Part shown: positions 1 to 9,341 of the stretch, one piece after another | How positions within the stretch are numbered: the first letter of the stretch is position 1 | How the letters are laid out: the number at the start of each line of letters is the position of its first letter | DNA from: an uncultured Alphaproteobacteria bacterium | GTDB taxonomy: Bacteria; Pseudomonadota; Alphaproteobacteria; HIMB59 | Assembly: GCA_902621205.1 (NCBI GenBank) | Contig: CACNLH010000010.1 | Coordinates: forward strand, 1 to 52,260 | DNA: 52,260 nucleotides | Reading direction: 5' to 3' | The notes under the pieces: model-generated | Told to the model about the DNA's origin: nothing | What the model saw: only the letters and a program-made list of their open reading frames with translations | The model's database searches: none | Position numbers and translations under genes: made by a program

Positions 1-351
1 AGAGATATCATCGAAAATACCATAAATAAAATGCTTCAAATTGGCTCCATAAAGTCAAATATTAGGGCTTTTATAGGACCTTGTATAAGAAAGAACTCTT
101 ACGAGGTATCTCGAGAATTCATAAATGATATGAAATTTAAAGATAAAGGTTTATGGACTAAAAAAGATGATAAATATTATTTTGACCTTCCTAAACTTGC
201 TAAACGTAAATTGAATGCTTTTGGTATTTCTGAAATTGTAGACTCCAAAATAGATACTTTTAAAAACTTAAAATATTTTAGTTATCGAAGAAGTATTCAT
301 CTCAAATACAGAGATTATGGGAGAAATTTAAGCTTGGTATCTATAATTTAA
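1..351 (+). CDS. pgeF: PgeF/YfiH family protein, C-terminal part
   Basis: This is the C-terminal end of a multicopper-polyphenol-oxidase/laccase-domain protein of the YfiH (PgeF) family; the 5' part lies beyond the left edge. The frame is open from base 1 with no start needed inside the window, and residues just before the first ATG (DIIENTINKM) match the usual helix ahead of the family's IGPCI motif, which appears here as IGPCIRKNSYEV. Family members act on purine nucleosides and on peptidoglycan-precursor editing. The metal-binding Cys of the IGPCI segment is present; the His ligands would be upstream, out of view. A 42-base gap separates it from prs on the same strand. Confidence 0.85.
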   Translation, partial: RDIIENTINKMLQIGSIKSNIRAFIGPCIRKNSYEVSREFINDMKFKDKGLWTKKDDKYYFDLPKLAKRKLNAFGISEIVDSKIDTFKNLKYFSYRRSIHLKYRDYGRNLSLVSII

Positions 352-393
352 CTTTGTATGGATATACATTTTACTATATAACCAAGCTAACTG

Positions 394-1320
394 ATGAAAA
401 TTATTTCTGGAAATAGTAACATTGAGTTATCTAAAGAGATTTCAGAATATCTAAAAATCCAATTATCTGAAACAACTATGACAAGGTTTTCTGATAAAGA
501 GATATTTGTTGAAATTGGTGAAAACGTTCGAGGAGAAGATGTTTTTTTAGTTCAATCAACTTCTTTCCCTGCCAATGACAATTTAATGGAATTATTGGTA
601 GCAATTGATGCTCTAAAACGTGGGTCTGCAAAAAGAATCACTGCTGTTTTGCCATATTTTGGTTATGCAAGACAGGATAGAAAAACTGGACCAAGAACTC
701 CTATATCAGCAAAATTAGTAGCCAATCTAATTACCACAGCTGGTGCAAATAGAGTTTTAACAATGGATCTACACGCAGGTCAAATTCAAGGTTTTTTTGA
801 TATCCCCTTAGACAACCTATATGCAACTAATATGTTCATGAATGACATTAAATCAAATAAAAGGGATGAAAATCTTGTATTTGTCTCTCCAGACGTCGGA
901 GGTGTTTTAAGAGCTAGAGCATTTGCAAAAAAACTCGACGCTGATTTAGCTATAATTGATAAACGTAGAGACGCTCCAGGTGTGTCTAATGCTATGAATG
1001 TCATAGGCTCGGTTGATGGAAAAAAATGTATAATCGTTGACGATTTGGTTGACTCAGGAGGAACAATTTGCAATGCGGCTAAAGCTCTTAAAGAGAATGG
1101 TGCCACAGAGGTTTATGGATATTGTTCTCATGGTGTTTACTCTGGAAAGGCTTTAGACAACATAAATAATTCAGTTTTGGAGGAAATGGTTTGTACAAAT
1201 ACAATTAAACCCACTTTTGATGTGCCCTCATCAATGAGGTATTTATCTGTAGCTCCACTTTTTGGTGAAGCTATTAAGCGTATTAATAACGAAACTTCTA
1301 TATCTTCTCTGTTTGATTAA
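394..1320 (+). CDS. prs: Ribose-phosphate pyrophosphokinase
   Basis: Makes PRPP from ribose-5-phosphate and ATP in the cytoplasm, feeding purine, pyrimidine, histidine and NAD synthesis. At 308 residues it is the usual class I length. Visible landmarks are FGYARQDRK at 89-97 (ATP contact), the [13 protein letters not shown] segment at 123-135 with the metal/ATP-site His127, and the PRPP-binding loop [10 protein letters not shown] at 215-224. The start at 394 is an ATG preserving the standard [10 protein letters not shown]-terminus. It is followed 29 bases later by rplY, an order (prs-rplY-pth-ychF) common in alphaproteobacteria. Confidence 0.97.
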   Translation: MKIISGNSNIELSKEISEYLKIQLSETTMTRFSDKEIFVEIGENVRGEDVFLVQSTSFPANDNLMELLVAIDALKRGSAKRITAVLPYFGYARQDRKTGPRTPISAKLVANLITTAGANRVLTMDLHAGQIQGFFDIPLDNLYATNMFMNDIKSNKRDENLVFVSPDVGGVLRARAFAKKLDADLAIIDKRRDAPGVSNAMNVIGSVDGKKCIIVDDLVDSGGTICNAAKALKENGATEVYGYCSHGVYSGKALDNINNSVLEEMVCTNTIKPTFDVPSSMRYLSVAPLFGEAIKRINNETSISSLFD

Positions 1321-1349
1321 TCTAGGATTTTGTTGTATAAACTCAGCCT

Positions 1350-2003
1350 ATGAAAATCAGTGGAAATATCCCAGCTAAAGAGCGAAAAAAAGGAAATACT
1401 AATCCATATTTAAAAGAAGGTTTGATACCCTCTATTATTTATGGTGGTAAGACTGACCCTGTAATGGTAGCAGTCGACACTATTCAGCTTAAAAAAAGAT
1501 TTGATGAGGGTGGCTTCTACTCAAAAATATTTGAAGTCGAATTTGGTGATAAAAAAGAAGCAGTAATTGTCAAAAGTGTTCAAAGACATAAAGTTAAACA
1601 TAACCCTATTCATGTAGATTTTCAAAGAGTGGATGAAAAAACAAGAATAGTAATATCAGTCCCTGTTGAATTTACCAACCAAGAGTTATCTCCTGGATTA
1701 AAACAAGGTGGTATCTTAAACGTTGTTCGAAGAGAAATCGAGTTGTCTTGTCTTGCTAATAATATACCAGAAAAATTTGTTATCTCTCTTGAGGGTAAGG
1801 AAATTGGTGATGATATCAGATTAAGTTCTGTGACTTTAAGTGAGGGAATGAAGCCCACTATTCAAGGTAGAGATTTTATGTTAGCTACGGTTCAGGCTCC
1901 AAAGGTTGAAAAAGAACCAGAACCAGAAGAAACCGAAGAGACAACTGAAGAAACAGCAGAAAAAACCGAAGATAAGAAAGAAGAAGAAAAAGCAGCCGAA
2001 TAA
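1350..2003 (+). CDS. rplY: 50S ribosomal protein L25 (Ctc form)
   Basis: Binds 5S rRNA in the large ribosomal subunit. This is the long Ctc/TL5 form: an N-terminal L25 domain (about 1-95, with the IPSIIYGG segment near 27-34) followed by a beta domain (about 100-185), and then a highly acidic tail of Glu, Thr and Lys repeats (about 187-217). The tail is low-complexity and typical of alphaproteobacterial L25. The gene sits 14 bases before pth, so both are probably on one transcript with prs. Confidence 0.95.
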   Translation: MKISGNIPAKERKKGNTNPYLKEGLIPSIIYGGKTDPVMVAVDTIQLKKRFDEGGFYSKIFEVEFGDKKEAVIVKSVQRHKVKHNPIHVDFQRVDEKTRIVISVPVEFTNQELSPGLKQGGILNVVRREIELSCLANNIPEKFVISLEGKEIGDDIRLSSVTLSEGMKPTIQGRDFMLATVQAPKVEKEPEPEETEETTEETAEKTEDKKEEEKAAE

Positions 2004-2017
2004 TACAGTCTATCTAT

Positions 2018-2566
2018 ATGCTTACTTTATATTGCCTAGGCAATCCAACAGTTAAACATAAAAATAATAGGCATAACGCTGGACTATTACTTGGAGAATT
2101 TCTAGTCGATAAATTAGAACTCAAACTAAAAAAGTTTAAGAACTTTAAACTTTCTAATTCTTTCCTACTTGATGGCCAAAAATGTCAAATCGCTTTATCT
2201 GAAAGTTATATGAATGAGTCCGGAAACGGTATACTGAGCCTCAAAACAAATAAACTCAGTAAGTTAGATGAAATAATTGTTCTATATGACGAACTAGATT
2301 TGGATTTAGGTGAGATAAAAATTAAATTTGCGGGAGGAAACGCTGGTCATAATGGGCTAAGAAGTATCAGTAGTAAAATTGGAGATAACTATTGGAAGCT
2401 CAGAATTGGAATTGGTCATCCTGGTGTTAAAGATAAGGTGACAAAACATGTACTGGGTAACTTTAATACAGAAGAAAAGAAACAGCTCATCTTATTATTT
2501 GAAGTTATATACTTAAACTTATCTCAGATATTTGTATCGAAACATTTATCTAATCTAGGCATTTAA
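2018..2566 (+). CDS. pth: Peptidyl-tRNA hydrolase
   Basis: Releases tRNA from peptidyl-tRNA that falls off the ribosome. The 182-residue protein has the family's active-site set: His19 in NRHNAG, Asn66 in the MNESG loop, Asp91 in YDELDLDLG, and Asn112 in GGNAGHNGLRSI. Its N-terminus (LYCLGNP) matches the conserved start strand. The stop TAA is immediately followed by the ATG of ychF, consistent with translational coupling; rplY-pth-ychF is a classic bacterial cluster. Confidence 0.96.
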   Translation: MLTLYCLGNPTVKHKNNRHNAGLLLGEFLVDKLELKLKKFKNFKLSNSFLLDGQKCQIALSESYMNESGNGILSLKTNKLSKLDEIIVLYDELDLDLGEIKIKFAGGNAGHNGLRSISSKIGDNYWKLRIGIGHPGVKDKVTKHVLGNFNTEEKKQLILLFEVIYLNLSQIFVSKHLSNLGI

Positions 2567-3652
2567 ATGAAGTGCGGAATCATTGGCCTGCCAAATGTTG
2601 GAAAATCTACTTTATTTAATGCTTTATGTGAAAATGAGCAAGCTTTAGCAGCCAATTATCCTTTTGCAACAATTGACCCAAATAGCTCTTTAGTAAGAGT
2701 GCCAGATGATAGAATTCAAAAAATTGCTGCAATATGCAACCCACAAAAAATAATTCCTGCAGCTTTTGAAATAGTTGATATTGCAGGTCTTGTAAAAGGG
2801 GCCTCCAAAGGTGAGGGTCTTGGGAATGCTTTTTTATCTCATATACGCTCAGTTAATGCGTTATTTCATATTGTGAGATGTTTTGAAGATGATGATATAC
2901 AACACGTTGAAAATAGAATTAATCCTCTCGAAGATATAAAAATAATTAATGCTGAATTAGCTTTATCTGATCTAGAGATCTTGGAAAAAAATTATCAGAA
3001 ACTAAAAAAAACTCAAAAAACAGATGATGATAAAAAAAAGATATTGATAATTGAAAAAGCAATAGATCTTATTTCTAAAGAAAAAGGAATTTTGAGCAAT
3101 TTAAATAAAGATGAGATTGAATATTTGCATATTTTTCAACTTATATCTATTAAACCTGTTGTATATGTTTGTAATGTTGATGAAAATTCATCTGTAAGCG
3201 GAAATGCATACACTAAAACTATTGAGGAATATTCTAAATTGAATGACTCAGAGACATTGATTGTAAGTGCTAAAATTGAGTCTGAAATTTCACAAATAAA
3301 CGATCATGAAGAAAAAAAAATGTTTCTTGATAGTATAGGCCTTAAAGAAACCGGTCTTAAAAGAGTTATTAAAAAAGGTTATGAACTTTTAAATTATATA
3401 AATTTTTTTACTGCTGGTGAGAAAGAGCTAAGAGCATGGACGATTATTAGAGGTACGTTAGCGCCCAATGCTGCTGGAGAAATTCATAGTGATATGGAAA
3501 AAGGTTTTATTAGAGCTGAGACAATTTCATATGAAGATTATATTGAATACAAGGGAGAAAGTGGCGCTAAAGAAAAAGGAAAGTTAAGATTGGAGGGAAA
3601 GGAATATGTAGTCAAAGATGGCGATATTATCCACTTCTTATTTAATGTTTAA
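2567..3652 (+). CDS. ychF: Redox-regulated ATPase/GTPase YchF (Obg family)
   Basis: Translation-associated P-loop NTPase of the Obg/YchF subfamily, 361 residues, near-standard length. The P-loop GLPNVGKST lies at about 7-15, the switch-II type motif [17 protein letters not shown] follows near 70, and NVDEN (near 200) stands where canonical GTPases carry NKxD, the feature that shifts YchF towards ATP. The C-terminal TGS domain is complete ([23 protein letters not shown] region through the VKDGDIIHF end). The last 11 bases overlap the end of the convergent petC gene. Confidence 0.97.
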   Translation: MKCGIIGLPNVGKSTLFNALCENEQALAANYPFATIDPNSSLVRVPDDRIQKIAAICNPQKIIPAAFEIVDIAGLVKGASKGEGLGNAFLSHIRSVNALFHIVRCFEDDDIQHVENRINPLEDIKIINAELALSDLEILEKNYQKLKKTQKTDDDKKKILIIEKAIDLISKEKGILSNLNKDEIEYLHIFQLISIKPVVYVCNVDENSSVSGNAYTKTIEEYSKLNDSETLIVSAKIESEISQINDHEEKKMFLDSIGLKETGLKRVIKKGYELLNYINFFTAGEKELRAWTIIRGTLAPNAAGEIHSDMEKGFIRAETISYEDYIEYKGESGAKEKGKLRLEGKEYVVKDGDIIHFLFNV

Positions 3653-4394
3653 TATTTCTCCAAATTTGTTGTTTAGAAATATAGGCTAAGACGAACAATA
3701 CCAATAAAAATAATATCACTTTTAAACCCATTCTCTTTCGGTCCTCTAAGCTAGGCTCAGCTGCCCAAGCTAAAAAAGTTGTAACATCTGTTGTCATTTG
3801 ATCCATTGTGCTTTCAGTTCCATCATCATAATCAACAAGACCATCAGACAAAGGAGATGTCATGGCAATTAGATTGCCTGCCATAAATTTATTATAGTGT
3901 TGACCTTTTGGAACTTTCATATTCTCTGGTGGATCAACATATCCAAGCAACAATGCTTTAATGTAATCAGCACCTTTAGGTCTGGCTTTAACTATTAAAG
4001 ATAAATCAGGTGGGTAAGCTCCGTTATTGGCAGCTCTAGCAGCATTTTCATTAAGATATGGGTTAACAAACTGATCTGAGGGAATTCCGTCTCTTTCAAA
4101 CATTTCTCCTTCATCATTTGGTCCATCTAAAACTAAGTGTTCGGCTGCAATAGCTTTTATATGATCTTCACTAAAACCAAGGTCCGCTAAATTTCTATAA
4201 GACAAATAATTCATGGAATGGCATCCAGCGCAAACTTCTCTATAAACTTTTAAACCTCTTTGAGCTGAGGCACGATCATATGTACCGAAAAAACCTTTCC
4301 AAGACCAATCATATTTTGGAATATCAATTTTAGCTCCAGCACCATACAAATTGAAACTAAAAAGTAAAAAAATGGCCAGTAGAGCTTTTCTCAT
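3642..4394 (-). CDS. petC: Cytochrome c1 of the bc1 complex
   Basis: Membrane-anchored c-type cytochrome that passes electrons from the Rieske protein to cytochrome c. It has an N-terminal Sec signal peptide (about 1-20, ending AGA), the covalent heme site CAGCH at 55-59, a Met ligand region in the GNLIAMTSPLSDGL stretch near 180, and a C-terminal anchor helix (about 223-241). At 250 residues it is a normal alphaproteobacterial c1 and is not fused to cytochrome b. One base separates it from petB upstream; it is the last gene of the petABC operon and overlaps ychF tail to tail. Confidence 0.97.
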   Translation of the reverse strand: MRKALLAIFLLFSFNLYGAGAKIDIPKYDWSWKGFFGTYDRASAQRGLKVYREVCAGCHSMNYLSYRNLADLGFSEDHIKAIAAEHLVLDGPNDEGEMFERDGIPSDQFVNPYLNENAARAANNGAYPPDLSLIVKARPKGADYIKALLLGYVDPPENMKVPKGQHYNKFMAGNLIAMTSPLSDGLVDYDDGTESTMDQMTTDVTTFLAWAAEPSLEDRKRMGLKVILFLLVLFVLAYISKQQIWRNIKH

Positions 4395-4395
4395 A

Positions 4396-5640
4396 TTAGG
4401 CTTTTTTGCTTTGCAAATAATTTGTGATAGTTAGAGGTTGTCGTGGTGTTTCTAAAAATCCTACAAGTGGGGCTAAAACAAATATAAACAAAAACCAATA
4501 TGCAGTTCCAATCCTTGAGATAAGTACATAAAGACCTTCAGCAGGTTTACCTCCAACATACATAAGAACCAAAAAGTTTACAGCAAACAAGAGAACACAG
4601 TATCTCCAGATAGGTCTAAATAAACATGATCTAACTTTAGATGTGTCCAGCCATGGTAGTAAGCCTAATGCTAGAATGGAGCTAAACATAGCTATCACAC
4701 CGCCTAGTTTATCTGGAATAGCTCTAAGTATTGCATAGAAAGGTAGAAAGTACCACTCAGGCACAATATGTGCAGGAGTTACCATAGGGTTAGCTTTGAT
4801 GTAATTATCGGAGTGGCCTAAAATATTTGGGTAATAAAAGAGAATAAATGCCAAAATGATAAAGAAAAATATTGTAGCATTTAGATCTTTAATAGTTACG
4901 TATGGATGAAAACTCACTGTTTCATCCCAGCTTTGAGGCTCTGTGCCAGTCGGATTATTAGAACCAGTCATATGCAGTGTAATTACGTGAAAGACTACTA
5001 AACCGACAATTGCAAAAGCTAATAGCCAATGAAGTACATAAAAACGATTAACAGCTGAGTCACCAACAGTGAAGTCACCAAGAAGTAATGTAAGTATCGC
5101 ATCTCCTACAACAGGAATAGCTGAGAAGAGATTTGTTATAACTGTTGCTCCCCAATAAGACATCTGACCCCATGGGAGTGTATATCCTAGAAATGCAGTT
5201 GCCATCATCAGCATAAACATAGTCAAACCAAAAATGTAGACTAACTCTCTGGGTGCTTTGTATGATCCAAAATATAAAGCTCTAAAAATGTGAATAAAAG
5301 TAGCTATAAAGAAAAAAGACACTAAGTTGGCATGTAAATATCTAATTAACCAACCAAAACTAACGTCTCTCATGATCCTTTCAACAGAGTCAAAGGCATC
5401 ATCGGCTGAAGGCTTATAATGAAACCCTAGAAAAATTCCAGTTAAAATTAGTCCTATAAGACAAAACATAGCTATACCACCAAATGACCAAAAGTAATTG
5501 AGTGATTTAGGGACGGGAAACTTTAGGTATTCTGCTTCCATCATTCTTATAAGAGGAAGTCTAGAGTCAATCCAACCTTTTATACCAGTGTATGGTGAAT
5601 TTAGTGTTTTTTTGTAACCTTGTAATTCATTTGAACTCAT
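4396..5640 (-). CDS. petB: Cytochrome b of the bc1 complex
   Basis: Integral inner-membrane subunit of ubiquinol:cytochrome c reductase carrying hemes bL and bH. The four heme ligands are visible in two pairs with the usual 14-residue spacing: His103/His117 and His204/His218. The quinol-oxidation site motif PEWY is at 294-297. The 414-residue protein is the full-length eight-helix form with the C-terminal half fused, as in alphaproteobacteria and mitochondria. It lies 4 bases downstream of petA and 1 base upstream of petC. Confidence 0.98.
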   Translation of the reverse strand: MSSNELQGYKKTLNSPYTGIKGWIDSRLPLIRMMEAEYLKFPVPKSLNYFWSFGGIAMFCLIGLILTGIFLGFHYKPSADDAFDSVERIMRDVSFGWLIRYLHANLVSFFFIATFIHIFRALYFGSYKAPRELVYIFGLTMFMLMMATAFLGYTLPWGQMSYWGATVITNLFSAIPVVGDAILTLLLGDFTVGDSAVNRFYVLHWLLAFAIVGLVVFHVITLHMTGSNNPTGTEPQSWDETVSFHPYVTIKDLNATIFFFIILAFILFYYPNILGHSDNYIKANPMVTPAHIVPEWYFLPFYAILRAIPDKLGGVIAMFSSILALGLLPWLDTSKVRSCLFRPIWRYCVLLFAVNFLVLMYVGGKPAEGLYVLISRIGTAYWFLFIFVLAPLVGFLETPRQPLTITNYLQSKKA

Positions 5641-5644
5641 TAAA

Positions 5645-6169
5645 TTATCCTATCTTTATTCTGTTATCAGTTAAAAAAACGTAAGGGGGAACAGGTAAGT
5701 TGGTCGGAGCTGGGCCTTTTCTTATCCTGCCAGAAGTATCATAATGAGAACCATGACAAGGGCAAAACCATCCGCCATAGTCTCCTTTTGTATCCGAAGC
5801 TTTTTGTCCAAGAGGTACACAACCTAAATGAGTACAAACACCTAATACAACTAACCAATTATCTTTTTGAACTCTAGCAGAGTCCTCCTCTGCATCTGGT
5901 AGTTCCTCTAAAGAAATATTTCTAGCACTGTCAATTTCACTTTTTGTTCGATGCTTTATAAAAACAGGTTTACCTCTCCATATTACTGTCAAACTCTGGC
6001 CCTCTTCCAAGGGAGATAAATCTATTTCAGTTGATGCCAAGGCTAGAGTATCTTTACCTGGATTCATGCTTGATATAAAAGGAATAAGTAAACTAGCAGC
6101 CCCAACCCCTCCTAGGGTCATTGCTGATAATTTAATAAAATCTCTTCTTGGTTTTTTACTATCTGACAT
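5645..6169 (-). CDS. petA: Rieske iron-sulfur subunit of the bc1 complex
   Basis: Carries the [2Fe-2S] cluster that takes electrons from ubiquinol. Cluster ligands are Cys112 and His114 (CTHLGC) and Cys136 and His139 (CPCHGS), with Cys117 and Cys138 placed for the disulfide. The N-terminus [21 protein letters not shown] has a twin-arginine signal that also serves as the anchor, as expected for Rieske proteins. I start it at the ATG at 6169 (174 residues): the frame stays open to 6274, but that extension adds 35 unrelated residues in front of the Tat motif and would overlap trmL. Confidence 0.96.
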   Translation of the reverse strand: MSDSKKPRRDFIKLSAMTLGGVGAASLLIPFISSMNPGKDTLALASTEIDLSPLEEGQSLTVIWRGKPVFIKHRTKSEIDSARNISLEELPDAEEDSARVQKDNWLVVLGVCTHLGCVPLGQKASDTKGDYGGWFCPCHGSHYDTSGRIRKGPAPTNLPVPPYVFLTDNRIKIG

Positions 6170-6226
6170 TTGAGTTAAAATCCAAGTAGATTTTATTGGT
6201 AAGATGTAGCATAAGTAGTAGTCATC
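6170..6226. promoter_or_regulatory. Divergent intergenic region petA/trmL
   Basis: These 57 bases separate the petABC operon (leftward) from trmL (rightward) and must hold the start signals of at least the bc1 operon. The stretch is AT-rich, but I cannot point to a convincing -35/-10 pair on either strand, so only its position argues for a promoter. It is the largest divergent spacer in the window. Confidence 0.35.
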
Positions 6227-6682
6227 ATGACGCATAAATTTGCAATTTGTCTCTATCAGCCCGATATGCCTCAAAATCTTGGTGTGATTATCAGAACCGC
6301 AGCTTGTTTAGAGTTTCCCCTTCACATAATCAAACCTTTGCCTTTCTCCATGACAGATAAAAGATTTAAAGGCGCTGTGATGGATTACATAGACCATTGT
6401 GAAATTGTAAATCATGAAAATTGGGATAATTTTTATTTATATTCAAAAAAAAATAACAACAGAATAATCTTAGCCACTACTAAAACCGACAATAATCTTT
6501 ATGAGTTTAAGTTTGAAGATAATGATATTATTTTATTCGGAAAAGAAACAGCAGGTGTGTCAGAAACAATTCATAATACTGTCAATAACAAAATAACGAT
6601 ACCGATAAGCAGCAAAACAAGGTCATTAAATCTTGCTACCTCTGTTGCAATTGTCGTTTCATCAATTAAAGCTGATTTTTAA
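6227..6682 (+). CDS. trmL: tRNA (cytidine/uridine-34-2'-O)-methyltransferase
   Basis: SPOUT-fold methyltransferase that methylates the 2'-O of the wobble base in tRNA-Leu isoacceptors. The 151-residue protein has the TrmL signature set: [15 protein letters not shown] at 11-25, the SAM-knot segment FGKETAG at 104-110, and [18 protein letters not shown] at 125-142. No extra N-terminal RNA-binding domain is present, which fits TrmL rather than TrmH/RlmB. Its TAA stop shares a TTAA with the stop of the convergent cca gene. Confidence 0.93.
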   Translation: MTHKFAICLYQPDMPQNLGVIIRTAACLEFPLHIIKPLPFSMTDKRFKGAVMDYIDHCEIVNHENWDNFYLYSKKNNNRIILATTKTDNNLYEFKFEDNDIILFGKETAGVSETIHNTVNNKITIPISSKTRSLNLATSVAIVVSSIKADF

Positions 6683-7404
6683 GATAAAAAATCTAAAAAT
6701 TGCCTCAGCTCATTATTCGCTTTTAAAAAAGTAATGGTATTTTTTGGAAATGGCATCTTGTAGATCTTATTAAGCTCTTGTGATATTTTTTTTTCTTTTA
6801 CAAAATCTGTAATGTTTTTTGAGAGTAACATTATAGCTTCCAAATCAGCTGGAAAGGTTTTTGTATTTTCAAATAATGAAAGAAACCTGATATATCTTAT
6901 TGCCCTTAGATAATCTTTTTGAATTTGTACAATTGGGTCAAAAATAAACTTCAAGTAGTTATTTTTAAAATGCTCAACACCTGAATAAAAATCGAACACC
7001 TCCCCGATTAAATTTATGTATATGCTATTAAATGTAAAATCTCTTCTTAAAGAGTCCTCTTTAATACTCAAGGCATTAGCAATTTTTGAATGTCTTCCAG
7101 ATGGGGCTACATCTTTTCTAAATGAATTTATCTGGAACTCAAAATCACCTAATTCGAACGATATACTTTTATAAGCTTGATAATATTTTGCACTATCATA
7201 TTTATCTAAAATTTTATCGACTGTTCGATCATCTAATTCTGGAATAACTACATCAATATCTTTGTTTTCGTGATTATCCGATAATAAAGACCTAGTAGCT
7301 CCTCCAATAAGATAAATATCCTTTTTTTCAAATGGAAGCATACTGCAGATTTCATCAAAATGAGAAATATTAGAGATTTCTTCAACTTTTTTTTTTAAAT
7401 TCAT
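6679..7404 (-). CDS. cca: CCA-adding/poly(A) polymerase-type nucleotidyltransferase, short form
   Basis: Class II tRNA nucleotidyltransferase family, which builds or repairs the tRNA 3' CCA. The catalytic head is intact: YLIGGATRSL at 31-40 and the metal-binding Asp49/Asp51 in KDIDVV. The neck motifs RRDFTFNSI (near 97) and LRAIRYIRFLS (near 145) and an ELNKI segment follow. The protein ends at 241 residues, whereas alphaproteobacterial relatives are usually around 400, so most of the body/tail region is absent. No frameshift is obvious; the stop shares TTAA with trmL. It is the last gene of a leftward run with uup. Confidence 0.85.
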   Translation of the reverse strand: MNLKKKVEEISNISHFDEICSMLPFEKKDIYLIGGATRSLLSDNHENKDIDVVIPELDDRTVDKILDKYDSAKYYQAYKSISFELGDFEFQINSFRKDVAPSGRHSKIANALSIKEDSLRRDFTFNSIYINLIGEVFDFYSGVEHFKNNYLKFIFDPIVQIQKDYLRAIRYIRFLSLFENTKTFPADLEAIMLLSKNITDFVKEKKISQELNKIYKMPFPKNTITFLKANNELRQFLDFLS

Positions 7405-7407
7405 CTT

Positions 7408-9225
7408 CTAATTTAATTCCATGAGTTCTAGCCATCTTTGCTCTTTATTTTCCAATTCTATTTGGAGAGAGCCTAATTTTTTAGTTGTGCTAATAAATAA
7501 CTCATAGTCCTTTTTATAAAGATCTGGTGCCTCTATGATTTTTTCAAAATGAACAATTTCTTCTTTCAAAAGGTCTATTTGCTTGGGTAAATTATTAAGC
7601 TCATATTGTAATTTAAAGGTTAACTTTTTTTTATGTAAATTTTTTAAATTTATATTTTTCTTTTCAGATTTATTTTCATTTTGAGAATAGTTATTAGTAT
7701 TATTTTCAAGAAGATCTTTGTTTTTTAAGAAGTCATGATAGCCACCATTAAATAACAAAACATCACCATTTCCTTTAAAAAATAATATTTTATTTACTAA
7801 TTTGTCTAAAAAATCTCTATTGTGTGAGACAACTACGAGAGTCCCGTTGTAATTAGAAAGTATAGACTCTACTAAATCTAAAGTATCAATATCAAGGTCA
7901 TTAGTAGGCTCATCTAAGATTAAGCCACTTTTAGGATTTGATAAGACTTTTGATAAAAGTAGTCGATTTTTCATTCCACCAGATAAACTCCCGACAGGAT
8001 CATTTGCTTTAGATGGATCAAAATGGAAATCTTTTAAATAACTGCATACATGTCTCTCTTTACCCTGCGATTTTAAGTAATCACCACCAGAGGGGACTAA
8101 GACCTTCTTTATTGGTAAATTGTCTTTTAAATCATTTCTTAATTGATCAAAATAGGAAAACTCTAACTCTTTTCTTAATTTTAAAGTTCCCGATTTTAAA
8201 TTCAGTTCATTAAGTAAAATTTTTAAAAAAGTTGTTTTTCCAGATCCATTACCTCCCAAAAGACCAATTCTATCTTTTTTGCTTATTTTTAAATTAAAGT
8301 TTTTTAAAATAAAATTTTTATTATTTTCTTCATAGTAAAATTCTGCATTGTGAAACTCTGCAACATTTTTAAAATTCTTTGAATTCTCATAAATTTGATT
8401 AATTTCAATCTTTTTTGTAGCTTTTTTAAATTCGCTAATATCTTTGTCTAAATTTTCCTTTAAGTCTTTAGCTTGTTCTAACCTTCTGGTATTTCTTTTA
8501 ACTCTTGCTTTAACTCCTTTATTAGCCCAATTCACCTCTAAATTGACAAATTGCTTCCTATTTTGTAGTTCTCTCTCTTCTTGTGATAAAAGAGTCTCAG
8601 ACCAATTATCAAAATCACTATAACCTTTGTAGTTTATTTTTATTTTATATCGATCTATCCATAATATTTTATTTGTAAAGTTTTTTAGAAATTGTCTATC
8701 ATGACTTACACATAAAATTGCACAATCTAGTTTTTTTAAATAATTTTCTAGCCAAACAATTGTGTCCAAGTCTAAATGATTAGTTGGTTCATCTAATAGC
8801 AAAAGATCAGATGGTTTGATTAAATTTTTGATTAGCCCTACTCTCCTTTTTTGCCCCCCAGATAAATGTTTAATTAAACTGTTTTTATCAATACTTAAAT
8901 TATTGCAAAATATATCTATCTCATAATTATTATCTTGATTTTTGATTACAGATAAAATTTCTTGCTCAACGGTGTTATTATCATCATTTAATACAAAATT
9001 TTGGTTGAAATAATTTACAGCAAAATTATCAATACACCATTTTTCACCAGCATCAATATCATGTTGACCTGATATGACATTCATTAGGGTTGATTTCCCT
9101 GCCCCATTTTTACCAACAAGCGCAATAAAATCTTTTCGATGAATATTTATATCAAGTTCCTTTAAAATTTCTTTTTTATGATAACTAACTGATCCCTCTT
9201 TAAGTGAAAATAAAAGTTGTTTCAT
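7408..9225 (-). CDS. uup: ABC-F ATPase, Uup-like
   Basis: Soluble twin-ABC protein that acts on ribosomes rather than in transport; no membrane segments. The first nucleotide domain has Walker A GKNGAGKST at 38-46, signature LSGGQKRR and Walker B LLLLDEPTNHLD. The second has Walker A GGNGSGKTT, signature LSGGMKNR and LILDEPTNDLD. The interdomain linker is charged and helical, and the last roughly 85 residues form a coiled coil of the kind found in Uup, favouring Uup over EttA. At 605 residues it is full length. It lies 3 bases before cca and 25 bases after tRNA-Gln. Confidence 0.9.
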   Translation of the reverse strand: MKQLLFSLKEGSVSYHKKEILKELDINIHRKDFIALVGKNGAGKSTLMNVISGQHDIDAGEKWCIDNFAVNYFNQNFVLNDDNNTVEQEILSVIKNQDNNYEIDIFCNNLSIDKNSLIKHLSGGQKRRVGLIKNLIKPSDLLLLDEPTNHLDLDTIVWLENYLKKLDCAILCVSHDRQFLKNFTNKILWIDRYKIKINYKGYSDFDNWSETLLSQEERELQNRKQFVNLEVNWANKGVKARVKRNTRRLEQAKDLKENLDKDISEFKKATKKIEINQIYENSKNFKNVAEFHNAEFYYEENNKNFILKNFNLKISKKDRIGLLGGNGSGKTTFLKILLNELNLKSGTLKLRKELEFSYFDQLRNDLKDNLPIKKVLVPSGGDYLKSQGKERHVCSYLKDFHFDPSKANDPVGSLSGGMKNRLLLSKVLSNPKSGLILDEPTNDLDIDTLDLVESILSNYNGTLVVVSHNRDFLDKLVNKILFFKGNGDVLLFNGGYHDFLKNKDLLENNTNNYSQNENKSEKKNINLKNLHKKKLTFKLQYELNNLPKQIDLLKEEIVHFEKIIEAPDLYKKDYELFISTTKKLGSLQIELENKEQRWLELMELN

Positions 9226-9250
9226 ATTATCTCAATTTATAGCTTAGATA

Positions 9251-9325
9251 TGGCTGGGGCGGTAGGATTCGAACCTACGCATGCCGATACCAAAAACCGG
9301 TGCCTTACCGCTTGGCTACGCCCCA
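9251..9325 (-). tRNA. tRNA-Gln (anticodon UUG)
   Basis: On the minus strand the sequence folds as a complete 75-nt tRNA. The 7-bp acceptor TGGGGCG pairs with CGCCCCA, the anticodon stem CCGGT/ATCGG encloses the loop TTTTGGT with anticodon TTG (reads CAA/CAG), and the T arm carries GGTTCGAATCC. The 3' end CCA is encoded in the DNA (TGG at 9251-9253 on the plus strand). It lies between ispE and uup on the same strand and may be processed from their transcript. Confidence 0.97.
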
Positions 9326-9341
9326 TCAGGATTTAAAGAAC

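Noticed and set aside
786-1106. 106-codon minus-strand frame inside prs
   Set aside because: Shadow of the conserved prs coding strand; no start signal or family similarity.
6170-6274. Longer Rieske protein starting at 6274
   Set aside because: The extra 35 residues precede a clean twin-arginine signal, have no similarity to the family and would overlap the divergent trmL gene.
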